DNA of 64,000 nucleotides from Erythrobacter donghaensis (GCF_002155425.1 NZ_MUYG01000006.1:62001-126000), one strand, 5' to 3'; shown: positions 25,361 to 36,196, numbered from the stretch's first letter. Translations and numbers: made by a program. Notes: a model not told the origin generated them from the sequence alone.

Positions 25361-26502
25361 TGGCGCAGCAGATCGCGGCCCACGATCATGCGCATCACTT
25401 GATTGGTGCCTTCGAGGATCGAGTGCACGCGCAGGTCGCGCCAGAAACGTTCGATCGGATAGTCCTTCAGATAGCCATAGCCGCCGAACAATTGCAGCGC
25501 GTCGTTGACGACCTTCGAGCCGCTGTCGGTCGCCAGCCGCTTGGCCATCGCGGAGAAACGCGACTTGTCGGGCGCGTTGTCGGTCACCTTGGCCGCCGCG
25601 AGGTAGAGCAGCGCGCGCGCCGCCTCGAGATCGGTCGCCATGTCGGCCAGCATGAACTGGGTGTTCTGGAAATCGGCGACCGGCTGATCGAACTGCTTGC
25701 GATCCTTCGTGTAGGCGATCGCCTCGTCCAGGCAGCGCTGCGCCCCGCCCAGCGAACAGGCGCCGATATTGAGCCGCCCGCCATCCAGCCCCATCATCGC
25801 AAAGCGGAAGCCCTCACCCTCGTCGCCGACGCGGTTCGCGACCGGCACGCGCGCGTCCTCGAAGATCACCTGCGCGGTGGGCGAGGCGTTCCAGCCCAGC
25901 TTCTTCTCCGGCGCGCCGAAGCTGACGCCGGGGGTGTCCTTGTCGATCACGAGGCAGGTGATGCCCTTGGTCTTGTGGTCGCTGGTGCGCACCATCGTGA
26001 CATAGACATCATTGACCCCGCCACCCGAAATGAACTGCTTGGTGCCGTTCAGCACATAGTGGTCGCCGTCCAGCCGCGCGGAGGCCTTGAGCGCCGCCGC
26101 GTCCGACCCGCTGCCGGGCTCGGTCAGGGCGTAGCTGGCGATTTTCTCCATGGTGACGAGGTCGGGCAGATACTTCGCCTTGACCTCGGCCCCGCCGAAC
26201 TGGTCGATCATCCAGGCGGCCATGTTGTGGATCGAGATGAAGGCGCTGGTCGAAGGGCAGCCATAGGCCATCGCCTCCATAATCAGCGCCGCCTCCAGCC
26301 GGCCGAGGCCGATCCCGCCCGATTCCTCGGACACATAGATCGCGCCGAAACCGAGAGCGGCGCTTTCCTTGATCACGTCGCGCGGGAAGATGTGCTTTTC
26401 GTCCCACTCGGCGGCGTTGGGGGTGATACGGTCGGCGGTGAAGCGCTCGGCGACCTCGCGGATCGCGAGCTGGTCTTCGGTGAGTTGAAATTGTCCTTGC
26501 AT
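25357..26502 (-). CDS. Acyl-CoA dehydrogenase, probably isobutyryl-CoA dehydrogenase
   Basis: 381-residue flavoprotein dehydrogenase. YALTEPGSGSDAAALKASA and TKQFISGGGVNDVY are the family signature, and QLFGGYGYLKDYPIERFWRD is the C-terminal FAD-binding block. The catalytic Glu sits in HSILEGTNQVMRMIVGRDLL. It is first in the valine operon (dehydrogenase, VOC, hydrolase, hydratase, MmsB), which points to isobutyryl-CoA as substrate. ATG at 26502 gives standard length. Confidence 0.92.
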   Translation of the reverse strand: MQGQFQLTEDQLAIREVAERFTADRITPNAAEWDEKHIFPRDVIKESAALGFGAIYVSEESGGIGLGRLEAALIMEAMAYGCPSTSAFISIHNMAAWMIDQFGGAEVKAKYLPDLVTMEKIASYALTEPGSGSDAAALKASARLDGDHYVLNGTKQFISGGGVNDVYVTMVRTSDHKTKGITCLVIDKDTPGVSFGAPEKKLGWNASPTAQVIFEDARVPVANRVGDEGEGFRFAMMGLDGGRLNIGACSLGGAQRCLDEAIAYTKDRKQFDQPVADFQNTQFMLADMATDLEAARALLYLAAAKVTDNAPDKSRFSAMAKRLATDSGSKVVNDALQLFGGYGYLKDYPIERFWRDLRVHSILEGTNQVMRMIVGRDLLRQ

Positions 26503-26628
26503 GGCGAGGTGCTCTAACCGGGTTTGCCAGCGGGGAAAAGGCTGGCGCGCGGCGCGCCGGGGCGGAATTTTGCTAGGCGCAGACGATTTGCTGCAACCTT
26601 GCAGGCACCTTGATGCGAATAGACTGTC

Positions 26629-27009
26629 ATGAACCCTGCTAACGCGCGCCTGATCCTGGTCTACAACGCCGACAGCGGCTTGCTGAATGCGGTCAAGGAC
26701 GCGGTGTGGAAGGTTGTACGTCCGGCGACCTACCCCTGCTCGCTCTGCGCGCTGACCTATGGCTGGGTCTCGATGCACGGCGCGTGGCGGGCGTTTCTGG
26801 AGACCCAGCCGCTCGCCAAGGTGTTCCACCACAAGGACGACTTCGCAGCGGCCTTCCCCGGCCTCGCGATTTCGCTGCCCGCGATCCTTGTGGCCGAGGG
26901 CGAGGGCGCACCGCAAGTGCTGGTGAGCGCTCAGGAGCTGGATGCGCTGTCCGATCTCGAGGCACTGATCGCGCTGGTCAGCCAGCGCCTCGACCGGCCT
27001 CAGTCCTGA
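26629..27009 (+). CDS. Conserved hypothetical protein with CSLC motif
   Basis: 126-residue soluble protein. It has no signal peptide or membrane segment. The start LILVYNADSGLLNAVKDAVWKVV and the motif YPCSLCALTYG (residues 35-45) look conserved, and the CxxC pair could bind metal or be redox-active. I do not recognise the family. It converges with the RidA gene and overlaps it by ten bases. Confidence 0.7.
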   Translation: MNPANARLILVYNADSGLLNAVKDAVWKVVRPATYPCSLCALTYGWVSMHGAWRAFLETQPLAKVFHHKDDFAAAFPGLAISLPAILVAEGEGAPQVLVSAQELDALSDLEALIALVSQRLDRPQS

Positions 27010-27398
27010 GCCGCGTCCACCACGGCCTCGGCCTCGATCTCGACGCGCCATTCGGGGCGGCACAGCCACGCCACCCCGGCCATCGTCGCTGCCGGACGGG
27101 CCGCGCCGAACCAGCGCGCATGGACTGCGCCGACCGCGTCCTGATCGGGCGGGTCGGTCAGCAGCATCCGGGTGCGCACCACGTCGGTCGCGCTCCCGCC
27201 GAGCTCTTGAATCGCGGCGGCGATGATCGCGCAGCAGCGCTCCGCCTGCGCGGCGGCATCGCCCTGCGTGGTCGAACCATCGGGCTCGACCGGCCCGGTG
27301 CCCGCGACGATGATGCGGTTTCCTTCCCGCACCGCGCGCGCAAAGCCGAACGTGACCTCAAAGGGTGAGCCCGAGGTCGCCCAGCGCCGCGTGTTCAT
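27000..27398 (-). CDS. RidA/YjgF-family protein
   Basis: 132-residue RidA homologue. The family forms trimers that hydrolyse reactive enamine or imine intermediates. The Arg-containing ligand strand is seen as ARPAATMAGVAWL and the C-terminal Glu as EIEAEAVV. The start overlaps the stop of the upstream lipoprotein gene by four bases (ATGA). Substrate unspecific or unknown. Confidence 0.88.
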   Translation of the reverse strand: MNTRRWATSGSPFEVTFGFARAVREGNRIIVAGTGPVEPDGSTTQGDAAAQAERCCAIIAAAIQELGGSATDVVRTRMLLTDPPDQDAVGAVHARWFGAARPAATMAGVAWLCRPEWRVEIEAEAVVDAAQD

Positions 27399-27697
27399 CC
27401 GCAGGTGATCTCGGTGATTTTCATCGCGTCGTCGTAGCGCACGTTCACCCGGTCCTCGCGGTAGTCCATCGTCCAGGCGCTGCGCGGCGGGCCCCAGCGC
27501 AGGCTGAACGCGCCGCTGTCCTTGAGGATCGCCGCGCCCATCGCCTGAGTCGCATCATGGCCGATATGCGACTGCGCTGCCGCCGCGTTGCAGGTCATTG
27601 GCCCCTCGGCGACCATGTCGGGCGAGACTTCCCGCTCCATCGTGGCGCAACCCGCCAGCCCGCTTGCCAGCGCCAGTGCGGCAATCTTCCGGTGCAT
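27395..27697 (-). CDS. Peptidase inhibitor I78-family lipoprotein
   Basis: 100-residue lipoprotein with a lipobox LAGC (Cys17 would be lipidated). The mature part carries the I78 inhibitor pattern: CNAAAAQSHIG, then SAWTMDYREDRVNVRYDDAMKITEITCG with a closing Cys. Such proteins inhibit serine proteases in the periplasm or at the outer membrane. It is coupled to ridA downstream. Confidence 0.85.
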   Translation of the reverse strand: MHRKIAALALASGLAGCATMEREVSPDMVAEGPMTCNAAAAQSHIGHDATQAMGAAILKDSGAFSLRWGPPRSAWTMDYREDRVNVRYDDAMKITEITCG

Positions 27698-27736
27698 CCT
27701 GTCCTCCCGCGCGATCTTTTGCCGGGGCGGAAGCTA

Positions 27737-30109
27737 TCAGGCCGCCGCCGCGACGGGAAGCGGTCGTTCGCGGTTTGGGTCCGAAGCCGCCGCCAGCACC
27801 GCCAGATCGTCTGCCTTGAGCGGCCGTCCGATATAATAGCCCTGCGCATAGTCGCAGCCGATCCGCTCGAGGAAGGCAAGGCAGGCTTGCTCCTCGATCC
27901 CCTCGGCCACCACCTTGAGGCCCAGCTCGTGCGCCAGCTGGATGGTCGAGCGCACCAGCAGCGCATCCCCCCGGTCGATATGGGCGTTGGCGACGAACAT
28001 ACGGTCGATCTTGAGCTCCGACAGCGGCAGGAGCTTGATGTAGTTGAGCGTCGACTGGCCGGTGCCGTAATCGTCCATCGAAATGCGGATGCCCCGCGTG
28101 CGGAACCGCTCCAGCGTGGCGATGGCGACCGCAACGTCTTCGAACTGCGCGCTTTCGGTGACTTCGAAGGTCACCGCACCGGCTGGCATCCCGCCCGCCT
28201 CCACCAGCGCCAGCGCGCGGGTGGCGAAGCTTTCCGAGGAGAGCAGCACGGCCGAGATATTGATTGCCGCGCCGATGTGCAGCCCGGCCTCGCGCCAGCG
28301 GCGCATGTCGGCCAGCGCCTGCCGCAACACCGCCAGCGTCAGATCGTCGATCCGCCCGGTTTCCTCGAACAGCGGGATGAAGCAATCGGGCGGCAGGAAG
28401 CCGCGCTCGGGATGCTGCCAGCGCACAAGCGCCTCGACCGCGTCGATCGCGCCCGTCCTGAGATTGAGCTTGGGCTGATAGAACGGGACGATCTGCCCGG
28501 CCTCGAGCGCGCCTTCAAGCTCGCCCAGCAGCGAGAACTGGTCCGAAGCCGCCGTGTCCGAAGCCTCGTCGTCCAGCCGCCAGTGCTTGCCCGCGCGCTT
28601 GGCGAGGCTGGCCGCGTGGGCGGCGCGGGCGGCGGGATCGCTCGCGCCGCAATCGGCCACGCCGAAGGTCAGCCCCACGCCCAGCCTGCGCCCGGCAATC
28701 TCGAACGGGCTGCGCATCATCGCGCGCAGGCCTGCAAGCTGCGCCTCGATCTCGTCGATCTGCAGTGAGGAGACCCACAGCAGCGTGCGTTCCTCGATGC
28801 GGTAGATCTGGCCGGCGCCGGTGGCGACTTCAAGACGCTCGGCAAGCCGGCGCAGCAGCGCTCCCAGACCCGCATTGTCCACCGCCAGCTGAAGCGCGTC
28901 GAAATCGTCGATCTGGGCGGCGATGACGAAGCGATCACTCGGCGCGGACGGGCGGGCCTCGAAGCCGAGGCGGTTGGGAAGCTGGCTGTGCGGGTCGATC
29001 TGGCGACGCAACGCACCGAAGCGCTGGGCGAGCGAAAGGTGCCGCATCGCGCCCGCCGCCGCCAGAAGCGCCAGCGCCGGGGCGATTTCGAACCACAGTC
29101 CCAAGGCCTGCCGGGCCGCGAGCCAGCCGATCACCATCAAGGCAAGCGCCGCACCGCTGCGCAGCCACACCGCGCTGCGGCTCCGTGCGATCAGCACCAC
29201 CAGCGCCATCAGCGCCGCCACAGCCAGCGGCAGCGACCAGGAGCCATAGCGCGGCACGCCCTGCGCGAGGGTCTCGGCGGCGATGGCCTGAATCACCACG
29301 CCGGGGATCACGCCATGCTCCGGCACCGCATAGCGATCGCCCAGTTCGATCGCGGTCGCGCCGATGATCACGTCCTTGCCTTTAAGGCTGCCGGGCGGGA
29401 TCATCCCGCGCTCGATCGCTACGAAGCTGTGGCGCGGAATCGAATCGGGGCGGATCGCGAAGTCGACCGGGAAAAGCTGGTCCACCATGCCGCTCTGCCC
29501 GCTGACGAACGAAGCCAGCGATGGGCGTGCTGCCCCGCCGGTGACAGTGCCCAGCGGCAGATGGCGCACATAGCCGTCCGCGTCGGGTGCGACCGAGACC
29601 GAGGCGAGATGCGCCGAATCGCGCAAGGCCGGGATCGGCAGCGAATCGAGCTTGCGCTCGTCGCCCGTGCCCGCCCGCTGCGCGAAGGTCGCCAGTGCGA
29701 CCGGCGCGCGCGCGGCGGCGATGGCTTCAGCCAGCGCACGGTCGCCTGCGGGATCGCCGGCGCTGGAAAGATCGACATCGAAGCTGATCGAGCGCGCTCC
29801 GGCTGCATCGAGCGCGGCCACCGCGCGGGCGTAGTGATCGCGCGGCCAGGGCCAGCGCTGGATGGTCGCCATTGATGCGGCGTCCATTTCGACAACGTGG
29901 ACCTGTCCGCTGGCCGGGCGGTCGAAGAGGCCGAAGGACAGCTCCTCGAGCCGTTGGTCGGCGCCGCGCCACAGTCCCGCCGCGGCCGTCAGCGCCACGG
30001 CCAACACCAGCGCGCCGAGTATCAGCGCAAGGATGCGCCAGCTATCGGCCGGGAGGGATGCGGCAGACTTGCCGGAGGGGTTTGCGGAGCGCAGTGGCGA
30101 GGGGGGCAT
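27737..30109 (-). CDS. CHASE2 / degenerate GGDEF / EAL membrane protein
   Basis: 790-residue inner-membrane sensor. An N-terminal helix (about 27-50) leads into an extracytoplasmic CHASE2 domain (to about 300), then two or three more helices. A GGDEF-like domain follows at about 385-520; its active-site loop reads RIEERTLLW and lacks GGDEF. The last 260 residues form an EAL phosphodiesterase with Glu-Ala-Leu at 559-561, FEETGRI, and DDYGTGQSTLNYIKLLP. It probably degrades cyclic di-GMP in response to an external signal. It lies 19 bases after the FecR-domain gene on the same strand and may be co-transcribed with it. Confidence 0.88.
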   Translation of the reverse strand: MPPSPLRSANPSGKSAASLPADSWRILALILGALVLAVALTAAAGLWRGADQRLEELSFGLFDRPASGQVHVVEMDAASMATIQRWPWPRDHYARAVAALDAAGARSISFDVDLSSAGDPAGDRALAEAIAAARAPVALATFAQRAGTGDERKLDSLPIPALRDSAHLASVSVAPDADGYVRHLPLGTVTGGAARPSLASFVSGQSGMVDQLFPVDFAIRPDSIPRHSFVAIERGMIPPGSLKGKDVIIGATAIELGDRYAVPEHGVIPGVVIQAIAAETLAQGVPRYGSWSLPLAVAALMALVVLIARSRSAVWLRSGAALALMVIGWLAARQALGLWFEIAPALALLAAAGAMRHLSLAQRFGALRRQIDPHSQLPNRLGFEARPSAPSDRFVIAAQIDDFDALQLAVDNAGLGALLRRLAERLEVATGAGQIYRIEERTLLWVSSLQIDEIEAQLAGLRAMMRSPFEIAGRRLGVGLTFGVADCGASDPAARAAHAASLAKRAGKHWRLDDEASDTAASDQFSLLGELEGALEAGQIVPFYQPKLNLRTGAIDAVEALVRWQHPERGFLPPDCFIPLFEETGRIDDLTLAVLRQALADMRRWREAGLHIGAAINISAVLLSSESFATRALALVEAGGMPAGAVTFEVTESAQFEDVAVAIATLERFRTRGIRISMDDYGTGQSTLNYIKLLPLSELKIDRMFVANAHIDRGDALLVRSTIQLAHELGLKVVAEGIEEQACLAFLERIGCDYAQGYYIGRPLKADDLAVLAAASDPNRERPLPVAAAA

Positions 30110-30128
30110 GATGACCGTCGGAGCGCCC

Positions 30129-31502
<1,374 letters not shown>

Positions 31503-31556
31503 GGCTTTCTCCATGCCTGCCACATAGTGCGAAGACTCGCCTATCACGTTTAAGCG

Positions 31557-31592
31557 ATTGGTTAATGGGGACTTACACTGAGCATTGGTTAA
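31557..31592. promoter_or_regulatory. Direct repeats ATTGGTTAA between fecR-like and shlB-like genes
   Basis: The nine-base sequence ATTGGTTAA occurs at 31557-31565 and 31584-31592, 27 bases apart, in the AT-rich 135-base divergent gap. Read on the other strand it is TTAACCAAT, close to the CtrA half-site TTAACCAT of alphaproteobacteria. The repeats could be binding sites for a shared regulator of both genes. Confidence 0.45.
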
Positions 31593-31636
31593 CCTTTCGG
31601 ATGTAGGCAACGCGCTCGTTTCTGTTTCGGGGGCCC

Positions 31637-33289
31637 ATGATAACTTCGCGTCCGGTTAAGGTTTGCGCATTCGGCTGCGTGCTGCTGGCGACTCCGCTGG
31701 CGGCGCAGGATGCGCTCGACCGGACCAATCCGGGCGCACAGGTGACCCGCGAAGAAGAGCCCCCCCGCGATTCCACCCCGATCCGGATCGAGGCACGGCC
31801 CGTGCTCAACGGGTCGACTGCCGGGCCGGTCGGCGAGACGCTCGATGTCGGCGCGATCGTGATCGACGGGCTGACCGTGCTCGACCGCGCGAGTTTTGCC
31901 GATGTGATCGAACCCTTTGCCGGACGTCCACTCGACCGCGTGGAGCTCGCCCGGCTGACCGATGCCCTTGCCGCTCGCGCGCGGGACGAAGGCTATCTCC
32001 TCGCCACCGCCTGGATTCCCGAACAGACGCTCACCGGCGGAACGCTGCGGGTGCGGATCGACGAGGGCACGATCGACGCGGTGCGAATCGAGGGCAGCGA
32101 CAATCCGGCGATCCGCCGCCAGCTCGAAACGCTGGTCGGCCCCGCGCCCGTCACCCTCGCACAACTTCAGCGCGCGGTGCTGCTGGCCGACGATCTGCCC
32201 GGCGTGTGGATCCGCTCGACCCGATTCGCACGCGACGGCACCCGGCGCGTGCTGGTGGTCGATGCGGGGCGCAGCGATGCCAGCGGCAATGTGCAGGTCT
32301 CCACCGATGGCACCAAGCCACTCGGCCCGGTGCGCGCGCGGATCGCCTTCGATGCCAACGGGCTGATCTCCCCGCGCGACCGGGTCGACCTCAGCGTGTC
32401 GATGACCCCGTTCGAGCCGGACGAACTGGCCTTCTTCAGCGCGCGCTATGCGGTGATCGTCAATGACGCGGGCACCAGTATCGGCGCCTTCGGATCATAC
32501 TCGCGCACCGAGCCCGGCGCCTATCTCGCCGCGCGCGAGCTCAGGGGCGATGGATGGCAGACGGGTCTGCGCCTGCGCCATCCGCTGCTGCGCACCCAGG
32601 CCCGCAGCCTCTGGCTGGAGGCGAGCGGCGAATTGCAGGATCTGCGGCAGAAGGTCGCGGGCAGCCTCGCCCGGCATGACCGAATCGCGCTGGCGCGACT
32701 GGGTTTCTATGGATACGGCCCGCTGGCGGGGGGCACGCTTCAGGGACGGGCGACGGTGAGTCAGGGCCTGCCGATCCTCGACGCCAGCCGCGCCGGCGAC
32801 CCGCTTGCCTCGCGCTTCGATGCGGTGCCCGACTTCACCACGCTGACATGGTGGCTGAACTGGCGGCGCGGGATCGCCCCGCGCGTCAGCCTACAGCTGG
32901 CAAGCACCGGCCAGCTCTCCACCGCATCGCTGCTGGTGGGCGAAAGCTTCGCGCTTGGCGGCAACAGCTTCCTGCGCGGCTATGATTTTGCCCAGCGTGT
33001 GGGGGACGAGGGCGTCGCGGGCTCGGCCGAACTGCGTTACGACTGGCCCAAGGCGCTGGGCGCCGCGCGCAATGTGCAGCTCTATGCCTTTGCCGATGGC
33101 GGGACGGTGTCGAACCTCGGCACCGGAGTGGGCAGCGGAACGCTCGCATCGAGCGGCGCGGGCCTACGCACCGACATCACCCGCGATCTCGACCTCGATT
33201 TCGAAGTGGCCGTGCCGCTCACGGAGGACCGCTACGACACGGGTGACAATTCGCCGCGCCTGAACCTGAGGGTCAGCCAGTCGTTCTGA
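31637..33289 (+). CDS. ShlB/FhaC/HecB-type outer-membrane transporter (TpsB)
   Basis: 550-residue two-partner-secretion transporter. A signal peptide (to about residue 24) is followed by a POTRA_2 domain (about 65-145; DGLTVLDRASFADVIEPFAGRPL). The C-terminal haemolysin-activator beta-barrel ends in Phe (LRVSQSF), as outer-membrane proteins do. GESFALGGNSFLRGYDFAQRVGDEGVAG is the conserved barrel and L6-loop block. No TpsA with a filamentous haemagglutinin domain is nearby. The divergent FecR-domain repeat protein is the obvious candidate partner. Confidence 0.9.
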   Translation: MITSRPVKVCAFGCVLLATPLAAQDALDRTNPGAQVTREEEPPRDSTPIRIEARPVLNGSTAGPVGETLDVGAIVIDGLTVLDRASFADVIEPFAGRPLDRVELARLTDALAARARDEGYLLATAWIPEQTLTGGTLRVRIDEGTIDAVRIEGSDNPAIRRQLETLVGPAPVTLAQLQRAVLLADDLPGVWIRSTRFARDGTRRVLVVDAGRSDASGNVQVSTDGTKPLGPVRARIAFDANGLISPRDRVDLSVSMTPFEPDELAFFSARYAVIVNDAGTSIGAFGSYSRTEPGAYLAARELRGDGWQTGLRLRHPLLRTQARSLWLEASGELQDLRQKVAGSLARHDRIALARLGFYGYGPLAGGTLQGRATVSQGLPILDASRAGDPLASRFDAVPDFTTLTWWLNWRRGIAPRVSLQLASTGQLSTASLLVGESFALGGNSFLRGYDFAQRVGDEGVAGSAELRYDWPKALGAARNVQLYAFADGGTVSNLGTGVGSGTLASSGAGLRTDITRDLDLDFEVAVPLTEDRYDTGDNSPRLNLRVSQSF

Positions 33290-33298
33290 GGGTGCGAG

Positions 33299-33595
33299 TC
33301 AGCGATCCTGTGCCGGGACCGCGAGCCAGGCGGCAAGACTGGGATAAATGACTGTCCCCGGCCAGCGCGGATCGGTTTCGCGGTGCCAAGTCAGATGCAC
33401 CTGCGCAACGGAGCCATCCTCCAGCCGGAACAGCACATCGTCCGTTCCGTCGTGCCGCGCGATCAAAACGACTTTGCGCCCGTAGAGCACATGCTGAGGG
33501 CAGAGCTCGCGGGCCAGTTCGCGCGGGAAGACAACAAGGTCCTCGAGGTGTTCGGCGGCGTACCATTGGCCGCCCCAATCCACCGCGTCGCCCAT
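33299..33595 (-). CDS. Conserved hypothetical protein
   Basis: 98-residue soluble protein with the readable stretch GTDDVLFRLEDGSVAQVHLTWHRETDPRWPGT. It has no signal peptide or membrane segment and I do not recognise a characterised family. It begins two bases after the pyruvate kinase stop on the same strand, so it is probably co-transcribed with pyk. Confidence 0.75.
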   Translation of the reverse strand: MGDAVDWGGQWYAAEHLEDLVVFPRELARELCPQHVLYGRKVVLIARHDGTDDVLFRLEDGSVAQVHLTWHRETDPRWPGTVIYPSLAAWLAVPAQDR

Positions 33596-33597
33596 TG

Positions 33598-35070
33598 TCA
33601 GCCCTTGTGCTTTTCCAGCTCATCGCCCGCCACGCTGACGACGTGGAGCAGGTTGGTCGCGCCGGGGGTTCCGAACGGCACCCCGGCCAGCACGATAAGG
33701 CGGGTGCCCGCTTCGCTGAAGCCGTGGCGCAGCGCCATGCGCTTGCCCTTGCCGATCATCTCCTCGAAGCTGCCGATATCCTTGGTCGCCACCGCGTGCG
33801 CACCCCACAGCAGCGCCATCCGGCGCGCGGTGCGCATCGAGGGGGTGAGCACCAGCACCGGGGTCGCGGGCCGCTCGCGCGCCACGCGCCGCGCGGTCGA
33901 TCCGCTCGAGGTGAACACCGTGATCGCGCTGATCGGCACGGTGTCGGCGATGGTCATGCAGGCATGGGCCAGCGCGTCGGAGGTGGTCGCATCGGGCGGG
34001 GTGTCGAGCATCCGCACGCGCGCCTTGTAGCCCTCGTCACGCTCCACCTGCACCGCGATGCGGTCCATCATCGCGACCGATTCCTCCGGCCAAGCCCCTG
34101 CCGCGCTTTCGGCCGAGAGCATTACTGCATCGGCCCCGTCGTAGACCGCGTTGGCGACGTCGGAGACCTCTGCGCGCGTCGGCGTCGGGGCCTCGATCAT
34201 CGATTCGAGCATCTGCGTCGCCACGATCACCGGCTTGCCCGCGCGGCGCGCCATGTTGACGATTTTCTTCTGGAGCGGCGGCACCTCATAGGGTTCCAGC
34301 TCCACGCCCAAGTCTCCGCGCGCGACCATGATGCCGTCGGCCAGTTCGATGATCGAATCCAGCCGGTCGACCGCCTTGGGCTTTTCGATCTTGGCGCAGA
34401 TCGCGGTGCCGTGGTGGCCGATCAGCTTGCGCGCTTCGGCAATGTCCTCGGGCCGCTGCACGAAGCTTAGCGCGATCCAGTCCGCCCCATGCTCGGTCGC
34501 GAAGGCGAGGTCGCGGCGGTCTTTCTCGGTCAGCGCGGGGATCGGCACTTCGGCATCGGGGACGTTGACGCCCTTGCGGTCCGAAATCACCCCACCGACT
34601 TCGGCGCTGCACAGGATGCGGCTGTCGTCCGCCTCCAGCACCTTCAGCCGGATCTTTCCGTCATTGATCAGGAGGCGCTGGCCGCGATGCATGATCCCGA
34701 ACAGCTCCGGGTGTGGCAGGCAGACGCGGTTGTCATCGCCCGGTGTCTCGTCCCGATCGAGCACGAAGTGGCCCGAATGGCGGATCACCGCCTGCCCATC
34801 CTTGAAGGTGCCGACCCGAAGCTTGGGCCCCTGAAGATCGGCGAGGATCGCGATCGGCCGGGCAAACTGCTTTTCCAGCGCGCGGATCGCGGCGACCACC
34901 GGCTCGTGATCGGCGTGGCTGCCGTGGCTCATGTTGAGGCGGAAGGCGTCGGCCCCGGCGCGCACCAGCTTCTCAAGCATATCGGGCGAGCGGCTGGCGG
35001 GGCCGATGGTGGCGAGAATCTTGACCTTGCGGCCGCGCGGGTCGATCCGTGACTGATCGCGTCGTGACAT
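33598..35070 (-). CDS. pyk: Pyruvate kinase
   Basis: 490-residue glycolytic enzyme that makes pyruvate and ATP from phosphoenolpyruvate and ADP. TIGPASRSPDMLEKLVRAGADAFRLNMSHG is the N-terminal signature. The active-site Lys lies in ICAKIEKPKAVDRLD, and the metal-binding Glu/Asp pair in GIMVARGDLGVELEP. MLESMI and the C-terminal allosteric domain (SSGSTARRVARERP) are present. It is divergent from the DUF1244 gene. Confidence 0.97.
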   Translation of the reverse strand: MSRRDQSRIDPRGRKVKILATIGPASRSPDMLEKLVRAGADAFRLNMSHGSHADHEPVVAAIRALEKQFARPIAILADLQGPKLRVGTFKDGQAVIRHSGHFVLDRDETPGDDNRVCLPHPELFGIMHRGQRLLINDGKIRLKVLEADDSRILCSAEVGGVISDRKGVNVPDAEVPIPALTEKDRRDLAFATEHGADWIALSFVQRPEDIAEARKLIGHHGTAICAKIEKPKAVDRLDSIIELADGIMVARGDLGVELEPYEVPPLQKKIVNMARRAGKPVIVATQMLESMIEAPTPTRAEVSDVANAVYDGADAVMLSAESAAGAWPEESVAMMDRIAVQVERDEGYKARVRMLDTPPDATTSDALAHACMTIADTVPISAITVFTSSGSTARRVARERPATPVLVLTPSMRTARRMALLWGAHAVATKDIGSFEEMIGKGKRMALRHGFSEAGTRLIVLAGVPFGTPGATNLLHVVSVAGDELEKHKG

Positions 35071-35135
35071 TTTTGGTGATCCCTAGTTACGCTCGCCTAT
35101 GGCACACCCGTTTTTCAACTCAAGGAAAAGCCGCG

Positions 35136-35456
35136 ATGAATAGCAATGCCGATCCGCTCGACGCGCTGGATGAACTCGACGACGCGATTGCCGCTGCCGC
35201 CTTCCGTCGGTTGGTGCGCCACCTGCGGCATCGCCATGATGCGCAGAACATCGATCTGATGGGATTGGCGGGCTTCTGCCGCAACTGCCTCGCCGACTGG
35301 ATCCGCGATGCGGGCTACGAAGGCGACAAGGAAGCGGCGCGCGAAGTGATCCACGGAATGCCCAGCGCCGAATGGAAGGCGTCCCGCCAGACCCCCGCGA
35401 CCGAGGAGCAGCTCGCCCGGATGCAAGCCAGCGTCGCGAAGAACGCACAGGAATAA
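35136..35456 (+). CDS. DUF1244-family protein
   Basis: 106-residue small helical protein. [31 protein letters not shown] is the conserved DUF1244 block with a CxxC pair. Function is unknown; the family is widespread in proteobacteria. AAGGAA lies a normal distance before the ATG. It is followed 79 bases later by the gapR-like gene. Confidence 0.88.
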   Translation: MNSNADPLDALDELDDAIAAAAFRRLVRHLRHRHDAQNIDLMGLAGFCRNCLADWIRDAGYEGDKEAAREVIHGMPSAEWKASRQTPATEEQLARMQASVAKNAQE

Positions 35457-35535
35457 TTTTCGCGGGCGGTTCAATCGGGGCCGCGGGCTGGCTATCGCCC
35501 CGCCAACCGATTCTCATTTTCCGATGGAGACCCCC

Positions 35536-35772
35536 ATGGCTGACGCCACCGACGACCGCCTGCGCCTGCTGATCGAGCGCATCGAACGCCTCGAGGAAGA
35601 AAAGAAGGGCATCGCCGACGATATCCGCGACGTCTACATGGAAGCCAAGGCGGTCGGCTATGACCCCAAGATCATGCGCCAGATCGTGCGCCTCAGGAAG
35701 ATGAAGCCCGACGATCGCAGCGAGCAGGACATGCTGCTGGAAACCTACAAGAACGCGCTCGGGATGGCGTGA
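35536..35772 (+). CDS. gapR: GapR-type nucleoid-associated protein (DUF2312)
   Basis: 78-residue coiled-coil protein. [30 protein letters not shown] and [15 protein letters not shown] match DUF2312, the family of Caulobacter GapR. GapR encircles overtwisted DNA and helps topoisomerases and replication; the same role is inferred here. The ATG at 35536 was chosen over 35524 because GGAGA lies in between at a good distance. Confidence 0.92.
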   Translation: MADATDDRLRLLIERIERLEEEKKGIADDIRDVYMEAKAVGYDPKIMRQIVRLRKMKPDDRSEQDMLLETYKNALGMA

Positions 35773-35807
35773 TCCAGCACGGGATGCCGTTGCAGTTTTG
35801 TCCAGCT

Positions 35808-35825
35808 GTGTTATTTCAATAACAC
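35808..35825. promoter_or_regulatory. 18-base palindrome upstream of ybjQ-like gene
   Basis: GTGTTATT (35808-35815) and AATAACAC (35818-35825) form a perfect inverted repeat around TC. The sequence is AT-rich in a GC-rich region and lies 23 bases before the next start codon. It could be an operator; with a two-base loop it is less likely to be an RNA hairpin. Confidence 0.45.
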
Positions 35826-35848
35826 GGCTTTGAATGGAGAGACGAACA

Positions 35849-36196
35849 ATGGCATCCCCCTGGAAAGACTCGCGCGGAATAGTCGTCAGCACCACCCCGA
35901 CGCTGGAGGGCCGTCCGATTCAGGACTATCTCGGCATCGTCACCGGAGAGGTGATCGTCGGCGCGAATGTGTTCCGCGATCTCTTCGCCAATATCCGCGA
36001 CATCGTCGGCGGGCGCTCGGGCAGCTATGAGCGCATTCTGGCCGACGCGCGCAAGCAGGCGATCGAGGAACTGCAGGCCGAAGCGGCAACGCTGGGCGCC
36101 AACGCGGTGGTGGCGATTGATCTCGACTACGAGGTGATCGGCCCCAACGGCTCTATGCTGATGGTCTCGGCGAGCGGGACTGCGGTGCGGGTCTGA
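35849..36196 (+). CDS. YbjQ/UPF0145-family protein
   Basis: 115-residue member of the YbjQ (DUF74) family. [31 protein letters not shown] starts the fold, and [28 protein letters not shown] is the hallmark block. The family forms pentameric rings and has been linked to heavy-metal binding, without a firm function. GGAGAG lies eight bases before the chosen ATG. It converges on the CPBP protease gene. Confidence 0.9.
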   Translation: MASPWKDSRGIVVSTTPTLEGRPIQDYLGIVTGEVIVGANVFRDLFANIRDIVGGRSGSYERILADARKQAIEELQAEAATLGANAVVAIDLDYEVIGPNGSMLMVSASGTAVRV

